Assembly (NCBI RefSeq): GCF_001746835.1
Contig: NZ_CP016094.1
Location: 124,001-188,000 of the forward strand
DNA: 64,000 bases
Source: Lacunisphaera limnophila
Lineage (GTDB): Bacteria > Verrucomicrobiota > Verrucomicrobiia > Opitutales > Opitutaceae
Direction: 5' to 3'
Positions 1 to 7,977 of this stretch are shown one piece after another. Made by a program: the position numbers and the translations under genes. The notes below the pieces were generated by a model that saw only the letters and a program-made list of their open reading frames with translations, did no database searches and was not told the DNA's origin. Every line of letters starts with the position of its first letter. The stretch's first letter is position 1.

Positions 1-1045
1 TGTCGACGACCTTGGGCATGCGGGTCATGCCGCCGACCAGCACGAGCTCGTCGATCTTGTCGGTGGAGATGCCGGAATCCTTGAGACAGTTCTTGAACGG
101 CTGGATGCAACGTTCGAAGAGGCTGTCGCAAATCTGCTCCATCTTCGCGCGGGATAGCTGGAGGTTGAGGTGCTTGGGGCCCGAGGCATCGGCCGTGATG
201 AACGGCAGGTTGATGTCGTAGGTCGTGGCGGAGGAGAGGGCGATCTTGGCCTTCTCGGCCTCTTCCTTCAGGCGCTGGAGGGCCATCGGGTCCTTGCGGA
301 GGTCGATGCCGTTTTCCTTCTTGAAGGCCTCGACGAGCCAGCCGATGAGGGCGTCGTCCCAGTTGTCGCCACCGAGGTGGGTGTCGCCGTTGGTGGCCTT
401 CACCTCGAACACACCGTCGCCGATCTCGAGGATCGAGACGTCGAAGGTGCCGCCGCCGAGGTCGAACACGGCGATCTTCTCGTCCTTCTTCTTGTCGAGA
501 CCGTAGGCGAGCGAGGCGGCCGTGGGCTCGTTGATGATGCGGAGCACCTCGAGGCCGGCGATCTTGCCGGCGTCCTTGGTGGCCTGACGCTGGGCGTCGT
601 TGAAATAGGCGGGGACCGTGATGACGGCTTGGGAGACCTTCTCGCCGAGGTAGGCCTCGGCGTCGGCCTTCAGCTTGCCGAGCACAAAGGCGGCGATCTG
701 CTGCGGCGCGAACTGCTCGGTCTTGTCGCCGGCCTGCACCTCGATGTACGCATCGCCGTTCTTGCCGGCGACGACCTTGTACGGGAGGTTCTTGGCCTCT
801 TCGCTGACCTCGGTGAATTTGCGACCGATGAGCCGCTTCGCCGAGAAAATGGTGTTCTTGGGGTTAGTCACGGCCTGCCGCTTGGCGGCCTGACCGACCA
901 CGCGCTCGCCGGACTTGGTGAACGCCACGATCGAGGGCGTCGTGCGGGCACCTTCGGCGTTGGGGATGACGACCGGCTCGCCGCCCTCCATGATGGACAT
1001 ACAGGAATTGGTGGTGCCGAGATCGATACCGAGAATCTTGCTCAT
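1..1045 (-). CDS. dnaK: Chaperone DnaK (Hsp70), N-terminal part, cut by window edge
   Basis: Cytosolic ATP-dependent chaperone that binds exposed hydrophobic stretches of unfolded proteins, working with DnaJ and GrpE. The reading frame opens at the ATG at 1045 and stays open to base 1, giving about 348 of the usual 630-640 residues: the whole nucleotide-binding domain and no substrate-binding domain. Visible Hsp70 signatures are [10 protein letters not shown] at the N-terminus, [12 protein letters not shown] in the middle, [12 protein letters not shown], and [10 protein letters not shown] close to the cut. No dnaJ or grpE is visible beside it. No CIRCE element for HrcA lies upstream, so heat control must use another signal if it exists. 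Identity is certain; the C-terminus lies outside the window. Confidence 0.98.
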   Translation of the reverse strand, partial: MSKILGIDLGTTNSCMSIMEGGEPVVIPNAEGARTTPSIVAFTKSGERVVGQAAKRQAVTNPKNTIFSAKRLIGRKFTEVSEEAKNLPYKVVAGKNGDAYIEVQAGDKTEQFAPQQIAAFVLGKLKADAEAYLGEKVSQAVITVPAYFNDAQRQATKDAGKIAGLEVLRIINEPTAASLAYGLDKKKDEKIAVFDLGGGTFDVSILEIGDGVFEVKATNGDTHLGGDNWDDALIGWLVEAFKKENGIDLRKDPMALQRLKEEAEKAKIALSSATTYDINLPFITADASGPKHLNLQLSRAKMEQICDSLFERCIQPFKNCLKDSGISTDKIDELVLVGGMTRMPKVVD

Positions 1046-1400
1046 GCGCGCCTGTTAGCTGGCGGCATGCCCTGAATCTAAAACTCAACCTAAACAACTA
1101 TACCAAAACGTTTTAATTGTTTATGAGTCGTTCTCGAAGCTCCAGAGTTGAGACAATATTGAGCCGCAATGTCCCATTTGTCTCAATCCTATGCCCGGTG
1201 TGCCAGCCAACCTGTCACACTCTAAAAGTGCATTCCGCAGGTCGGTTGCACCGGCCGTCCCAGGGGTGTCTTCGCCCGGCGGGCTTGCCGAATGGGTCCC
1301 AGAGCTTACCTTCTAGGCGTTCCGACGGTTACCAGGGCCTCTAAATTTCACCCCATTCGAGCCGATAACTGTGGTCTAGCGACGGTTGAGGCATCCCGCG
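1046..1400. other. Divergent intergenic region upstream of dnaK
   Basis: This 355-bp gap separates dnaK (leftward) from the transglutaminase-like gene (rightward) and is clearly more AT-rich near dnaK than the rest of the window. It holds a 10-bp palindrome AAAACGTTTT at 1105-1114 and a perfect 9-bp inverted repeat at 1148-1186. Reading toward dnaK, a TATAGT hexamer near 1100 could be a -10 element. I see no gene in it. Confidence 0.6.
1148..1186. promoter_or_regulatory. Perfect 9-bp inverted repeat between dnaK and the divergent operon
   Basis: TTGAGACAA (1148-1156) and TTGTCTCAA (1178-1186) are exact reverse complements separated by 21 bp. On the dnaK side the right arm reads TTGAGA, which also resembles a -35 hexamer. 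The arm spacing, about four helical half-turns centre to centre, would suit a dimeric regulator, but it does not match CIRCE. Its function is unknown; a role in dnaK or operon control is inference from position. Confidence 0.4.
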
Positions 1401-2021
1401 ATGTCATCCGACCGGCCTCCGGCACAAATCGTGTCACCCACATCATCCATTTCTTCTCGACCCGCCCGGGCCGCCCTCTGGCTTTTACTGCTCGCCAGCG
1501 GCGTCGCCGCGCCCGCCGATCTGGATGCCGTCACTCTGCGGGAGCTGGCGGAGAACCCCGGGCTGAACCCAAAAAAATTCGCCTCCCACTTCGGGGACTT
1601 TGCCTATGAGTTCAACGGCCCGATCCAGCCCCCCAACACGTTCCTCGCCCGGGAACGGGGCGACTGCGACGACTACGCCGTGCTGGCCGACCACGTTCTG
1701 AAAAAGCGTGGCTACGTCACCCGGCTCATCCACATCCGCCTCGCGGGCCGCGTCGCCCATGCCGTTTGTTACGTCAACGAGAACAAGGCCTACCTCGACT
1801 ACAACAATCGCTCCGTCTTCTTCACCCTCACCCGTTCCGGTGCCGAGCTCCGCGAGATTGCCGCCAAGGTCGCCGCTTCCCTCGAGGCCAACTGGACCAC
1901 CGCCTCGGAATTCAGCTATTCCTACGCCACCCGGCGCAAGACCATGATCGCCACCGTGTCCCTGACCGGCGGCGAACCGGTCCCGGGCACCCCACGCTCC
2001 TCCGCCTTCGATGTCGACTGA
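1401..2021 (+). CDS. Exported transglutaminase-like cysteine protease family protein
   Basis: A protein of about 206 residues with an N-terminal hydrophobic export signal (AALWLLLLASGVAA) followed by a small transglutaminase-like domain. The motif GDCDDYAVLADHVLKKRGY places a cysteine and two aspartates as in bacterial transglutaminase-like peptidases, and HAVCYV downstream offers a histidine. The substrate is unknown. I chose the ATG at 1401 over the TTG at 1386 because the extra residues are not part of the signal peptide. The gene overlaps the next one by 11 bases (ATG at 2011, stop at 2019-2021), so it is the first gene of a three-gene operon with a sensor and a receiver protein. Such domains often act in the periplasm; a link to signalling is inferred only from the operon. 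Confidence 0.72.
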   Translation: MSSDRPPAQIVSPTSSISSRPARAALWLLLLASGVAAPADLDAVTLRELAENPGLNPKKFASHFGDFAYEFNGPIQPPNTFLARERGDCDDYAVLADHVLKKRGYVTRLIHIRLAGRVAHAVCYVNENKAYLDYNNRSVFFTLTRSGAELREIAAKVAASLEANWTTASEFSYSYATRRKTMIATVSLTGGEPVPGTPRSSAFDVD

Positions 2022-3180
2022 CCTCACCCCGCCCGCCTCCCCTGTTGACCGCACCCTGCGGCGCGTCCTCGCGTGCTTCGCGGTGATCGCGGCGGTGCTC
2101 GTCGCGGTCGTGACCGCCTCGCTCCAGAATCTCAACCGCAGCATCGCCACCAGCGACTGGGTCAACCACACCCACGCCCTCATCACCGAGGTAGACGCCC
2201 TCCAGCCCACCCTGCTCGCCGCCGAGGCTGATCTCAGCCGCTTCCTGCTCACGGCCGACGCGCATGATCACGAGGCCTGCCAGGAAAAATTCGCCGAACT
2301 CGGCGAGCGGGTCGACGTGGCCACCGCCCTCGCCGCCGGCTCCGCGCCCGAGGCCGCCGAATTCGCCGCCATCGCCGAACGCCTCGCCCGGCGCGCCGCC
2401 CGGGCCAGCCGCCTCGCCAACCTCAAACGCGCCGAAGATCCGGCCGCGCTCCAGCAGGCCCTGGCCGACGAAGCCGGCAATGGTGAACACCGCGAGCTCA
2501 CCCACCTGATTGAGAATTTCCGCGAACACCAGACTGACCTCCTCTCCGCCCGCGACCGCGCCTCCTTCCAGCAGGCACAAACCACCCGCTGGACCGTGCT
2601 AAGCGGGCTCGGGCTCGACCTGCTGCTGCTGTTCGGCGCCGCCTGGCTGATCCGCGACGACCTTGCGGCCCGCCGGCGCGCCGCCCGCCTCCTCGAGCAG
2701 ACCAATGAACAGCTCGAGGCTCGCGTGCGCGAGCGCACCGCCGAACTCACCGCCTCCAATGCCCGCCTCGCGATCCAGAATCTCGAGGAACGCTGGGCCA
2801 AGCAGGCCATCGAGCACCAGAACCGCTACAACCTGCTCATCATCGACTCCATCTCCGACGCCGTGTTCGTGGTCACCAAGGTCATGAACATCTCCCGCAT
2901 GAACCCCGCCGCCGTCCACCTGACCGGCTATGAGCCCGCCGACCTGATCGACCGGCCCCTCAGCCGCATCCTCTGGCTCGCCGGCGACACCCTGCCCACT
3001 TTCGACCCGATGGCCCGCACCCTCATCGAGGGCCATGAGATGCGCGACAAACCCGCCTTCCTCACCACCAAGGGCGGCAAATCCGTTTCGGTGCGCCTCA
3101 ATATCTATCCCCTCCGCGACCGCGACAAGGTCGTCGGCGGCGTCGTTGTCCTGCAATTCTCTCCCCCCGACTCACCATGA
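2011..3180 (+). CDS. CHASE3-PAS membrane sensor lacking a kinase domain
   Basis: This 389-residue protein has a transmembrane segment at about 19-38, an extracytoplasmic helical region at about 40-190 typical of CHASE3 sensor domains, a second transmembrane segment at about 195-215, a coiled coil at about 220-260 and a PAS domain at about 275-385 (ISDAVFVVTKVMNISRMN, then LTGYEPADLI). It stops right after the PAS domain: there is no HisKA, HATPase, GGDEF or other output module. It overlaps the upstream gene by 11 bases and the downstream receiver gene by 4 (ATGA), so the three are translationally coupled. It probably passes a signal to a separate partner, perhaps the receiver protein through an unlinked kinase. 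Domain calls are firm; the pathway is inference. Confidence 0.8.
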   Translation: MSTDLTPPASPVDRTLRRVLACFAVIAAVLVAVVTASLQNLNRSIATSDWVNHTHALITEVDALQPTLLAAEADLSRFLLTADAHDHEACQEKFAELGERVDVATALAAGSAPEAAEFAAIAERLARRAARASRLANLKRAEDPAALQQALADEAGNGEHRELTHLIENFREHQTDLLSARDRASFQQAQTTRWTVLSGLGLDLLLLFGAAWLIRDDLAARRRAARLLEQTNEQLEARVRERTAELTASNARLAIQNLEERWAKQAIEHQNRYNLLIIDSISDAVFVVTKVMNISRMNPAAVHLTGYEPADLIDRPLSRILWLAGDTLPTFDPMARTLIEGHEMRDKPAFLTTKGGKSVSVRLNIYPLRDRDKVVGGVVVLQFSPPDSP

Positions 3181-3584
3181 GCAGCCTCCCTCCCCCCTCC
3201 CCCGGCGCCTCCGCGCCGGCACCCCGGCACCTCCTGGCGATCGACGACGAGGCCCCCATCCTCGACCTGCTCAAGGAATACCTCTCCACCCAGGGCTTCC
3301 GCGTGTCCACCGCCAGCACCGCGATCGAGGCCCGCCGGGTCGTCGAGTCCGACCCGCCGGCGTTGATCATCTCCGATCTCCAGCTGGAGGAAACCGACGG
3401 CCTGCACCTGATCGAACAACTCCGCACCCACCTGCCCAAGACGCCCGTCATCCTCCTCACCGGCGTGCTCTTCGAACCCCAGGTCGTCGAGGAAACCCTC
3501 AAGTGGAAGGTCTCGTCCTACGTCAGCAAAACCGCCCCCCTGCAGGTCCTGGTGCAGGAAATCCGCCGCCTGCTCGGCAGCTGA
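3177..3584 (+). CDS. Stand-alone response regulator receiver domain
   Basis: A 135-residue protein made only of a phosphoacceptor (REC) domain after a proline-rich N-terminal tail. The acidic pocket is present (LLAIDDEAP), as are the phosphoacceptor aspartate (IISDLQLEETDG), the threonine (ILLTG) and the lysine (YVSKTAP), so it should be phosphorylatable. It has no DNA-binding or enzymatic output domain, like CheY-type shuttle proteins. It is the last gene of the operon with the CHASE3-PAS sensor, overlapping it by four bases. The partner histidine kinase is not next to it. A 28-base hairpin repeat begins five bases after the stop codon. Confidence 0.88.
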   Translation: MSSLPPPSPGASAPAPRHLLAIDDEAPILDLLKEYLSTQGFRVSTASTAIEARRVVESDPPALIISDLQLEETDGLHLIEQLRTHLPKTPVILLTGVLFEPQVVEETLKWKVSSYVSKTAPLQVLVQEIRRLLGS

Positions 3585-3588
3585 CCTC

Positions 3589-3616
3589 AGGTGGTACCCG
3601 GCCTCCGGACGGGTTG
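3589..3616 (+). repeat. 28-base post-stop hairpin repeat, copy 1
   Basis: One of four near-identical 28-base units in the window (others at 21318-21345, 22568-22595 and 57294-57321), each starting 5 to 18 bases after the stop codon of a plus-strand gene and all in the same orientation. The core ACCCGGCCTCCGGACGGGT folds into a short hairpin with a TCC loop and one internal mismatch. No T-run follows, so it is not a classical terminator. Confidence 0.75.
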
Positions 3617-3823
3617 CCCTTGCATATCCTTGCAGGGTCGGCGCCCGTGCCGACCCCACGCGCGCGGCGCCCCGCCCTGTAGACGGCCAGCTCGCTGGCG
3701 CCATGCCGGCGGCATGGGATTCGTGGCGCGAGCGAGCTCGCCGCCCACCCGGACGTGTTCATTGGTACCTTCCTCCCCACCCCCGCACTTGCCCGCCGCC
3801 CGATTCCGGCTTTGTTCACCCGC

Positions 3824-4504
3824 ATGGAAACGCTCCAGGTGCCCGACACCCTGCCGGTGATGACGCTGCCCAACACCGTCTTCTTCCCCCAGGCCCTGCT
3901 GCCGCTCCACATCTTCGAACCCCGCTATTGCCAGATGCTGCGCGACGTCCTCGCCCGCGACCGCCTGTTTGCCATCGCCCGCTTGGACAACACGAGCGCC
4001 GCCCCGGTCGGCGCCACCGAGCCCGCCCACCTCATCGCCACCGTCGGCATCGTGCGCGCCTGCCAGAAGGCCGACAACGACACCTCCAATCTCCTCCTGC
4101 AGGGCGTCTGCCGCGTCGCGATCCAGTCCATCGTGCGCGAACAACCGTACCGCCTCATCCACGTGAAGGCCCTCGCCACCGTCAGCGGCGGCAACGCCCC
4201 CGAACTCGAGATCGAGCGCCATGAGGTCATGCGCCTGCTTAACCTCCGCCGGCGCCTCGGTTCGCCCGTCCCCAAGGGCATGACTCAGTTCCTGGAGAGT
4301 ATCGAGGACGTGGACACCTTTGCCGACGTCGCCGCCTTCAACCTGTGCGAGGACGGCGAATTCAAGCAGTCCCTCCTGGCGGAGCTCGACACCCGCCGCC
4401 GGCTCCAGCGCTTCGCCGCCCGCCTCAAGGCCGAGATCGAGGACCAGAAACTCCGCCGCAAACTCCAGGGCCGCCTGACCGACGACCACATCACGGACAA
4501 CTGA
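3824..4504 (+). CDS. LON substrate-binding domain protein (stand-alone)
   Basis: A 226-residue protein consisting of the N-terminal substrate-recognition domain of Lon proteases without the ATPase or protease parts. It begins TLPVMTLPNTVFFPQALLPL and HIFEPRYCQML, the typical LON-domain start, and continues through the all-helical second half. I chose the ATG at 3824 (METLQVPDTLPV) over one at 3755, because the extra 23 residues come from repeat-rich intergenic sequence and the LON fold begins right after 3824. Stand-alone LON proteins are common in bacteria but their function is poorly defined; binding of unfolded proteins is a reasonable guess. The gene stands alone between two repeat-filled gaps. 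Confidence 0.88.
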   Translation: METLQVPDTLPVMTLPNTVFFPQALLPLHIFEPRYCQMLRDVLARDRLFAIARLDNTSAAPVGATEPAHLIATVGIVRACQKADNDTSNLLLQGVCRVAIQSIVREQPYRLIHVKALATVSGGNAPELEIERHEVMRLLNLRRRLGSPVPKGMTQFLESIEDVDTFADVAAFNLCEDGEFKQSLLAELDTRRRLQRFAARLKAEIEDQKLRRKLQGRLTDDHITDN

Positions 4505-4927
4505 TCTGCGGCAGCACCGCACCCGCTGGGCTCATCACCACGAGCCGCGCGCAGGATCCAGGGGATCGGGTGGGCGGCCAGCTCGCCCGTTCGACCTACT
4601 CAGGGCCCCGAGCCTGTCGCGGGGCTGGCGCCACGAACACCATGATACGACCGTGGCGTGGGCAAGCTCACCGCCCACCACTCCATCTCAGCCACCCAAA
4701 TCGTATCGCAGACCATTGACCGTTTTCCTGCAGGGCTGGCTCGCCGAGCCGTAGCCGCCACGAGCGGATCCGCCTGAGCGTCGCCTGACGTCTTTTCGCC
4801 GACCTGCACCCCAAGATCCAAAGGCTGGCTCGCCGAGTCGTAGCGGTAACGAAAGTAGTCCGCCTTCGCGCAGCAGACTGCGCTACGGCGCGACAGTCTT
4901 CGCCTTCGCTTCGCTGCGAGCGAAGAC
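4505..4927. repeat. Repeat-filled gap between LON protein gene and tRNA-Thr
   Basis: No gene is visible in this 423-bp stretch. It holds a 22-base direct repeat (4734-4755 and 4823-4844, one mismatch; core GGCTGGCTCGCCGAG) and several short inverted segments. Phrases such as GGCCAGCTCGC and GGCGCCA also occur in the gap before the LON gene (about 3690-3745), and a similar CGCCTTCGC palindrome lies inside queA. It looks like a deposit of several short palindromic elements. Confidence 0.6.
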
Positions 4928-5003
4928 TGGAGCCGCTTGTCGGATTTGAACCGACGACCTACTCATTACGAATGAGTCGCTCTACCAACTGAGCTAAAGC
5001 GGC
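4928..5003 (-). tRNA. tRNA-Thr (anticodon CGT)
   Basis: On the minus strand the sequence starts GCCGCTTTAGCTCAGTTGG and ends with an encoded CCA. The acceptor stem GCCGCTT pairs with AAGCGGC over 7 bp. The D loop is normal, the anticodon stem ACTCA/TGAGT encloses the loop TTCGTAA giving anticodon CGT (reads ACG, threonine), and the T arm contains GGTTCAAATCC. Length is 76 bases including CCA. It lies 63 bp from queA, which is transcribed away from it. Confidence 0.96.
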
Positions 5004-5066
5004 GTTAACCAACCGAATGTCGGAAGAAACTCGCCCCCCCGAGCAGAGCAAGCCTTCATTTGTGCC

Positions 5067-6269
5067 GTGTCCCCGCTGTCCACCGACCTCTTCGACTACC
5101 CGTTGCCGGAAAGGCTGATCGCCCAGTCCCCCGCGCAACAGCGCGACGCCTCGCGCCTGCTCGTCGTGGACCGCTCGACCCGCACCCTCGCCCACCGCCA
5201 TTTCCGCGACCTGCCCGACTACCTGCGCGCCGGCGACACCCTCTTTCGCAACAACGCCGCCGTCATCCCCGCCCGCCTCCACGCCACCCGCCCCACCGGC
5301 GGCCAGGTTGAGTGCCTGCTCCTGCGGCCGGCGGTGGACACGGCTGGCCTGCCAGCCGTCTTGTCCGCCATAGGCCCGGCGACGGCGGAAGCCACTCAAT
5401 CCCCGTCACGGATGGAAAGTCCTCCTTCGCCAAGCCTACGGCGGACAGCCTCCGCGCTCACTTCGCTCGGCGAAGGCTGGTGGTGCCTCCTCCGCCCCGG
5501 CAAGAAACTCCCGGTCGGCGCCACCTTCGGCCTCGCCGGCGCCTTCACTGCCACCGTGCTCGAGAAGACCGATGACGGACTCGCCCGCGTGGCGTTCACC
5601 ACCACCGGTGGGGATCTCCTCGCCGTCGCCAACCGCATCGGTGACATGCCGCTGCCGCCCTACATCAGCGGCCATGAGAACGCCGCGGACCGGACCACCG
5701 ACCGCGAGCGCTACCAGACCGTCTACGCCGACCGCGGCCACCAGGTCGCCGCCGCCGCTCCGACCGCCGGCCTGCACTTCACCCCCGAACTGCTCACCCG
5801 GATCGCCGGCCAAGGCGTCACCTTCGCCGACCTCACCCTGCACGTCGGCCTCGGCACCTTCCGCCCGATCATGACCGATACGATTCAGGACCACGCCATC
5901 CACCGCGAGGTCTACGAGATTCCCGTCGCCACGCAGCAGGCGCTCTTCGCCGGTCAAGGCCGCCGCATCGCGGTCGGCACCACGTCGGTCCGCAGCATCG
6001 AGGACTATCTCTCGCGCACGACGTCGGCCATGCCCCAGGACTGGATGGCCGAGGCCGGCATTTTCATCTATCCGCCCCGCCCCTTCCGCGGCGTCGATGC
6101 CCTCATCACGAACTTCCACCAACCGCGCTCCACCCTCCTCTGCCTGGTGTCCGCTTTCCTCACTCCCGGCTCCACCGAAGGCATCGCCTGGCTGAAGGAT
6201 ATCTACGCTGAAGCCGTCGCCGAGGAATACCGTTTCTTCAGCTATGGCGACGCCATGCTGATTCTGTAA
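5067..6269 (+). CDS. queA: S-adenosylmethionine:tRNA ribosyltransferase-isomerase QueA
   Basis: Transfers and isomerises the ribosyl part of S-adenosylmethionine onto 7-aminomethyl-7-deazaguanine in tRNA, making epoxyqueuosine at the wobble position of Asp, Asn, His and Tyr tRNAs. Recognisable parts are the start FDYPLPERLIAQ, the block RYQTVYADRGHQVAAAAPTA, LHVGLGTFRPI and the C-terminal NFHQPRSTLL. At 400 residues it is about 50 longer than usual. The excess sits at residues 89-137 (bases 5331-5477), a low-complexity stretch rich in S, P, A and T that interrupts a conserved beta-strand region between LLLRP and GWWCLLRPGKK and contains an 8-bp inverted repeat. It looks like an in-frame repeat insertion. 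The start is GTG at 5067. No other queuosine gene is nearby. Confidence 0.95.
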   Translation: MSPLSTDLFDYPLPERLIAQSPAQQRDASRLLVVDRSTRTLAHRHFRDLPDYLRAGDTLFRNNAAVIPARLHATRPTGGQVECLLLRPAVDTAGLPAVLSAIGPATAEATQSPSRMESPPSPSLRRTASALTSLGEGWWCLLRPGKKLPVGATFGLAGAFTATVLEKTDDGLARVAFTTTGGDLLAVANRIGDMPLPPYISGHENAADRTTDRERYQTVYADRGHQVAAAAPTAGLHFTPELLTRIAGQGVTFADLTLHVGLGTFRPIMTDTIQDHAIHREVYEIPVATQQALFAGQGRRIAVGTTSVRSIEDYLSRTTSAMPQDWMAEAGIFIYPPRPFRGVDALITNFHQPRSTLLCLVSAFLTPGSTEGIAWLKDIYAEAVAEEYRFFSYGDAMLIL

Positions 6270-6333
6270 CCTGATTATCAGTGATTTAAGAATTACTTGC
6301 ACATCGAAGGATTATGGCTTTGGTGTCCGCCTC

Positions 6334-6639
6334 ATGAGCAATCCGGCTTCCACCACCACCGCCAAGGCGCCCGCCGCTCGCCTGGCCCTGCGCCTTGCCG
6401 CGCTGGCCTTGTTGCTCGCCACGGTCGGATTCTGGGCCGCCAAGGGCGCCCACACCGGCTGGAGCCAGAACCAGGTGCCCGTGAAGCAAACCGACGAAAT
6501 CACCGGCATCGAGTTCGTGACCTACGAAAAACGCTTCGTGCCCGGGGTCGAATTCCTCGGCGCCGGTACCGGTCTGGCCGGCGCGCTATTCGTCATCTCC
6601 CTTTTGTTCAAACGCAAATCAACCCAACCCTCCTCATGA
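6334..6639 (+). CDS. Small two-helix membrane protein of unknown function
   Basis: A 101-residue protein with transmembrane segments at about 20-38 and 72-92 joined by a polar region of roughly 35 residues (WSQNQVPVKQTDEITGIEF, then TYEKRFVPGVEF). I do not recognise a named family. Its stop codon overlaps the start of the YceI-family gene by four bases (ATGA at 6636-6639), so the two are translationally coupled. The exposed loop and the coupling suggest a membrane partner for the exported YceI protein; that is inference. The start is the ATG at 6334. Confidence 0.75.
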   Translation: MSNPASTTTAKAPAARLALRLAALALLLATVGFWAAKGAHTGWSQNQVPVKQTDEITGIEFVTYEKRFVPGVEFLGAGTGLAGALFVISLLFKRKSTQPSS

Positions 6640-7256
6640 AAAAATCCGTCATCGTCAGCCTGCTCAGCCTCGCCACCGCCGCGGTCCTCACCGCCGCGCC
6701 CCAGTCCTTCGACTTCAAGGACCCGAAGGGCGTCAATGCCATCCAGTTCCACCTCGACTCCGTGCTGGAGCCCATCTCCGGCACCGCCGGCGGCGTGACC
6801 GGCACGGTCAGCTTCGATGCGGCCAACCCGGCGGCCACCACCGGCAAGATCGTCGTCGCGACCGCTTCCCTCACGGTCTCGAACGCCATGATGACCGATC
6901 ACCTCCGCGGGGAGAACTGGCTCAATGCCCCGGCCAATCCCGAGATCGTGTTCGAGCTCGTCTCCCTCGCCGATGTGAAGACCACCGGCAACGACACGAC
7001 CGCCACCGCCACCGGCAAGTTCACCCTCAAGGGCGTGACCAAGGAAATCTCCGTGCCGGTCAAGCTCACCTACCTCGCCGGTGCCTACGGCAAGCGCCTG
7101 AACAAGCCCGAGCTCGGCGGTGACCTCCTCGTCATCCGCGGCGAATTCACCATCGCCCGCGCCGACTACGGCGTCCAGCCCGGCAAGAACGAGGACAAGG
7201 TGAACCCCGAGATCAAGCTGTCGCTCGCCATCGTCGGCGGCGCCCCCAAGGCCTGA
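6636..7256 (+). CDS. Exported YceI-family lipid-binding lipocalin-like protein
   Basis: A 206-residue protein with a signal peptide (MKKSVIVSLLSLATAAVLTA, cleaved near AAP) followed by the YceI beta-barrel fold. YceI-type features include FHLDSVLEPISG, the block ATASLTVSNAMMTDHLRGE, LTVKGVTKEI-like FTLKGVTKEISVPVKL, and FTIARADYGV near the end. Family members bind polyisoprenoid or amphiphilic molecules in the periplasm. The ATG at 6636 gives the signal peptide directly; upstream in-frame sequence belongs to the overlapped gene. A strong intrinsic terminator follows 36 bases after the stop. Confidence 0.92.
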   Translation: MKKSVIVSLLSLATAAVLTAAPQSFDFKDPKGVNAIQFHLDSVLEPISGTAGGVTGTVSFDAANPAATTGKIVVATASLTVSNAMMTDHLRGENWLNAPANPEIVFELVSLADVKTTGNDTTATATGKFTLKGVTKEISVPVKLTYLAGAYGKRLNKPELGGDLLVIRGEFTIARADYGVQPGKNEDKVNPEIKLSLAIVGGAPKA

Positions 7257-7292
7257 TCCCCTGCGGGTCAGCGCACCCGCCAAACGTTTCGA

Positions 7293-7318
7293 GGACGGCC
7301 CCCGGGCCGTCCTTTTTT
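7293..7318 (+). terminator. Rho-independent terminator after the YceI gene
   Basis: A perfect 9-bp stem GGACGGCCC / GGGCCGTCC with a 2-base loop is followed by six T residues and a further T-rich tail. It ends the transcript of the small membrane protein and YceI genes. Confidence 0.93.
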
Positions 7319-7407
7319 ATTTTCGCTTCCCGGATTCCCCGTCCAGATCGACGAATATCACCTTCCCCGCCCTTCCCTTTTCCCTTCCGCGCGCTACCTT
7401 CCCGCCT

Positions 7408-7767
7408 GTGACCGACGACGCCATCCAACACCTCATCGAGGAAGCCACTTTCGACTACACGATGGGCGACAACGACGCCGCCCTCGCTAAGCTCACCCAG
7501 GCCACCACCGCGGCCCCCGACTCGTTCCCCGCCTGGCATGCCCTCGCCGAGGTGAATTTCAACCTCAGGCACTTCGATGCTGCCCTCGTCGCCGCCGAAC
7601 AGGCGCACCGCCTCCAGCCCGGCGACTTGTTCATCAACACTACCCTTTCCCGCATCTGGATGGAAAAAGGCGACAAGCCCAAGGCCGAGCACTATGGCGC
7701 CCAGGCCAAAATCCAAAGCTGGAAGGACCAGATCCAAAACCCCGACGCCACCAAGGGCGGGCTCTGA
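7408..7767 (+). CDS. Small tetratricopeptide-repeat protein
   Basis: A 119-residue soluble protein built of about two and a half TPR units (ATFDYTMGDNDAALAKLTQA, then AWHALAEVNFNLRHFDAALV and DLFINTTLSRIWMEKGD). TPR domains mediate protein-protein contacts; the partner is unknown. The start is GTG at 7408. It follows the strong terminator at 7293-7318 and is a single gene. Confidence 0.82.
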   Translation: MTDDAIQHLIEEATFDYTMGDNDAALAKLTQATTAAPDSFPAWHALAEVNFNLRHFDAALVAAEQAHRLQPGDLFINTTLSRIWMEKGDKPKAEHYGAQAKIQSWKDQIQNPDATKGGL

Positions 7768-7784
7768 GCCAATCCTGACAGGAT

Positions 7785-7935
7785 CGCCGCCACGGATGGC
7801 ACGGTGGGGCACGGATAAAATCCATCAACGCGGTCATCCTGATCCTTCGGTCGTGAAAACTGGATCAATGGGATCAGAAATTTAAATCCGTGTTGATCAG
7901 TGTCATCCGTGGCTAAACCGGGTTTGGGAGCTGGC
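7785..7935. repeat. Intergenic inverted repeat between TPR gene and accA
   Basis: The segment contains CCACGGATGGCAC near 7791 and its near-reverse GTGTCATCCGTGG near 7902, plus two copies of a TCCTGATCC/GGATC motif between. The wording ATCCGTGTTGATCAGTGTC is a phrase-like repeat of a kind I associate with verrucomicrobial and planctomycetal intergenic DNA. No gene is visible. Confidence 0.5.
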
Positions 7936-7977
7936 TCGTTGACAGGCGCCAAACCGCCCAACTAACCTCACGTCCCT

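Noticed and set aside
1046-1400. CIRCE/HrcA operator expected upstream of dnaK
   Set aside because: No TTAGCACTC-9-GAGTGCTAA or near match is present; the inverted repeat found has a different sequence and spacing.
3589-3616. Post-stop hairpin as an intrinsic terminator
   Set aside because: The stem is short, has a mismatch and lacks a T-run; it is also absent after most genes. It is reported as a repeat.
4734-4844. 22-base direct repeat as a mini CRISPR or attachment site
   Set aside because: Only two imperfect copies, in a gap full of short palindromic debris; the tRNA-Thr nearby is intact with no duplicated tRNA end and no integrase.
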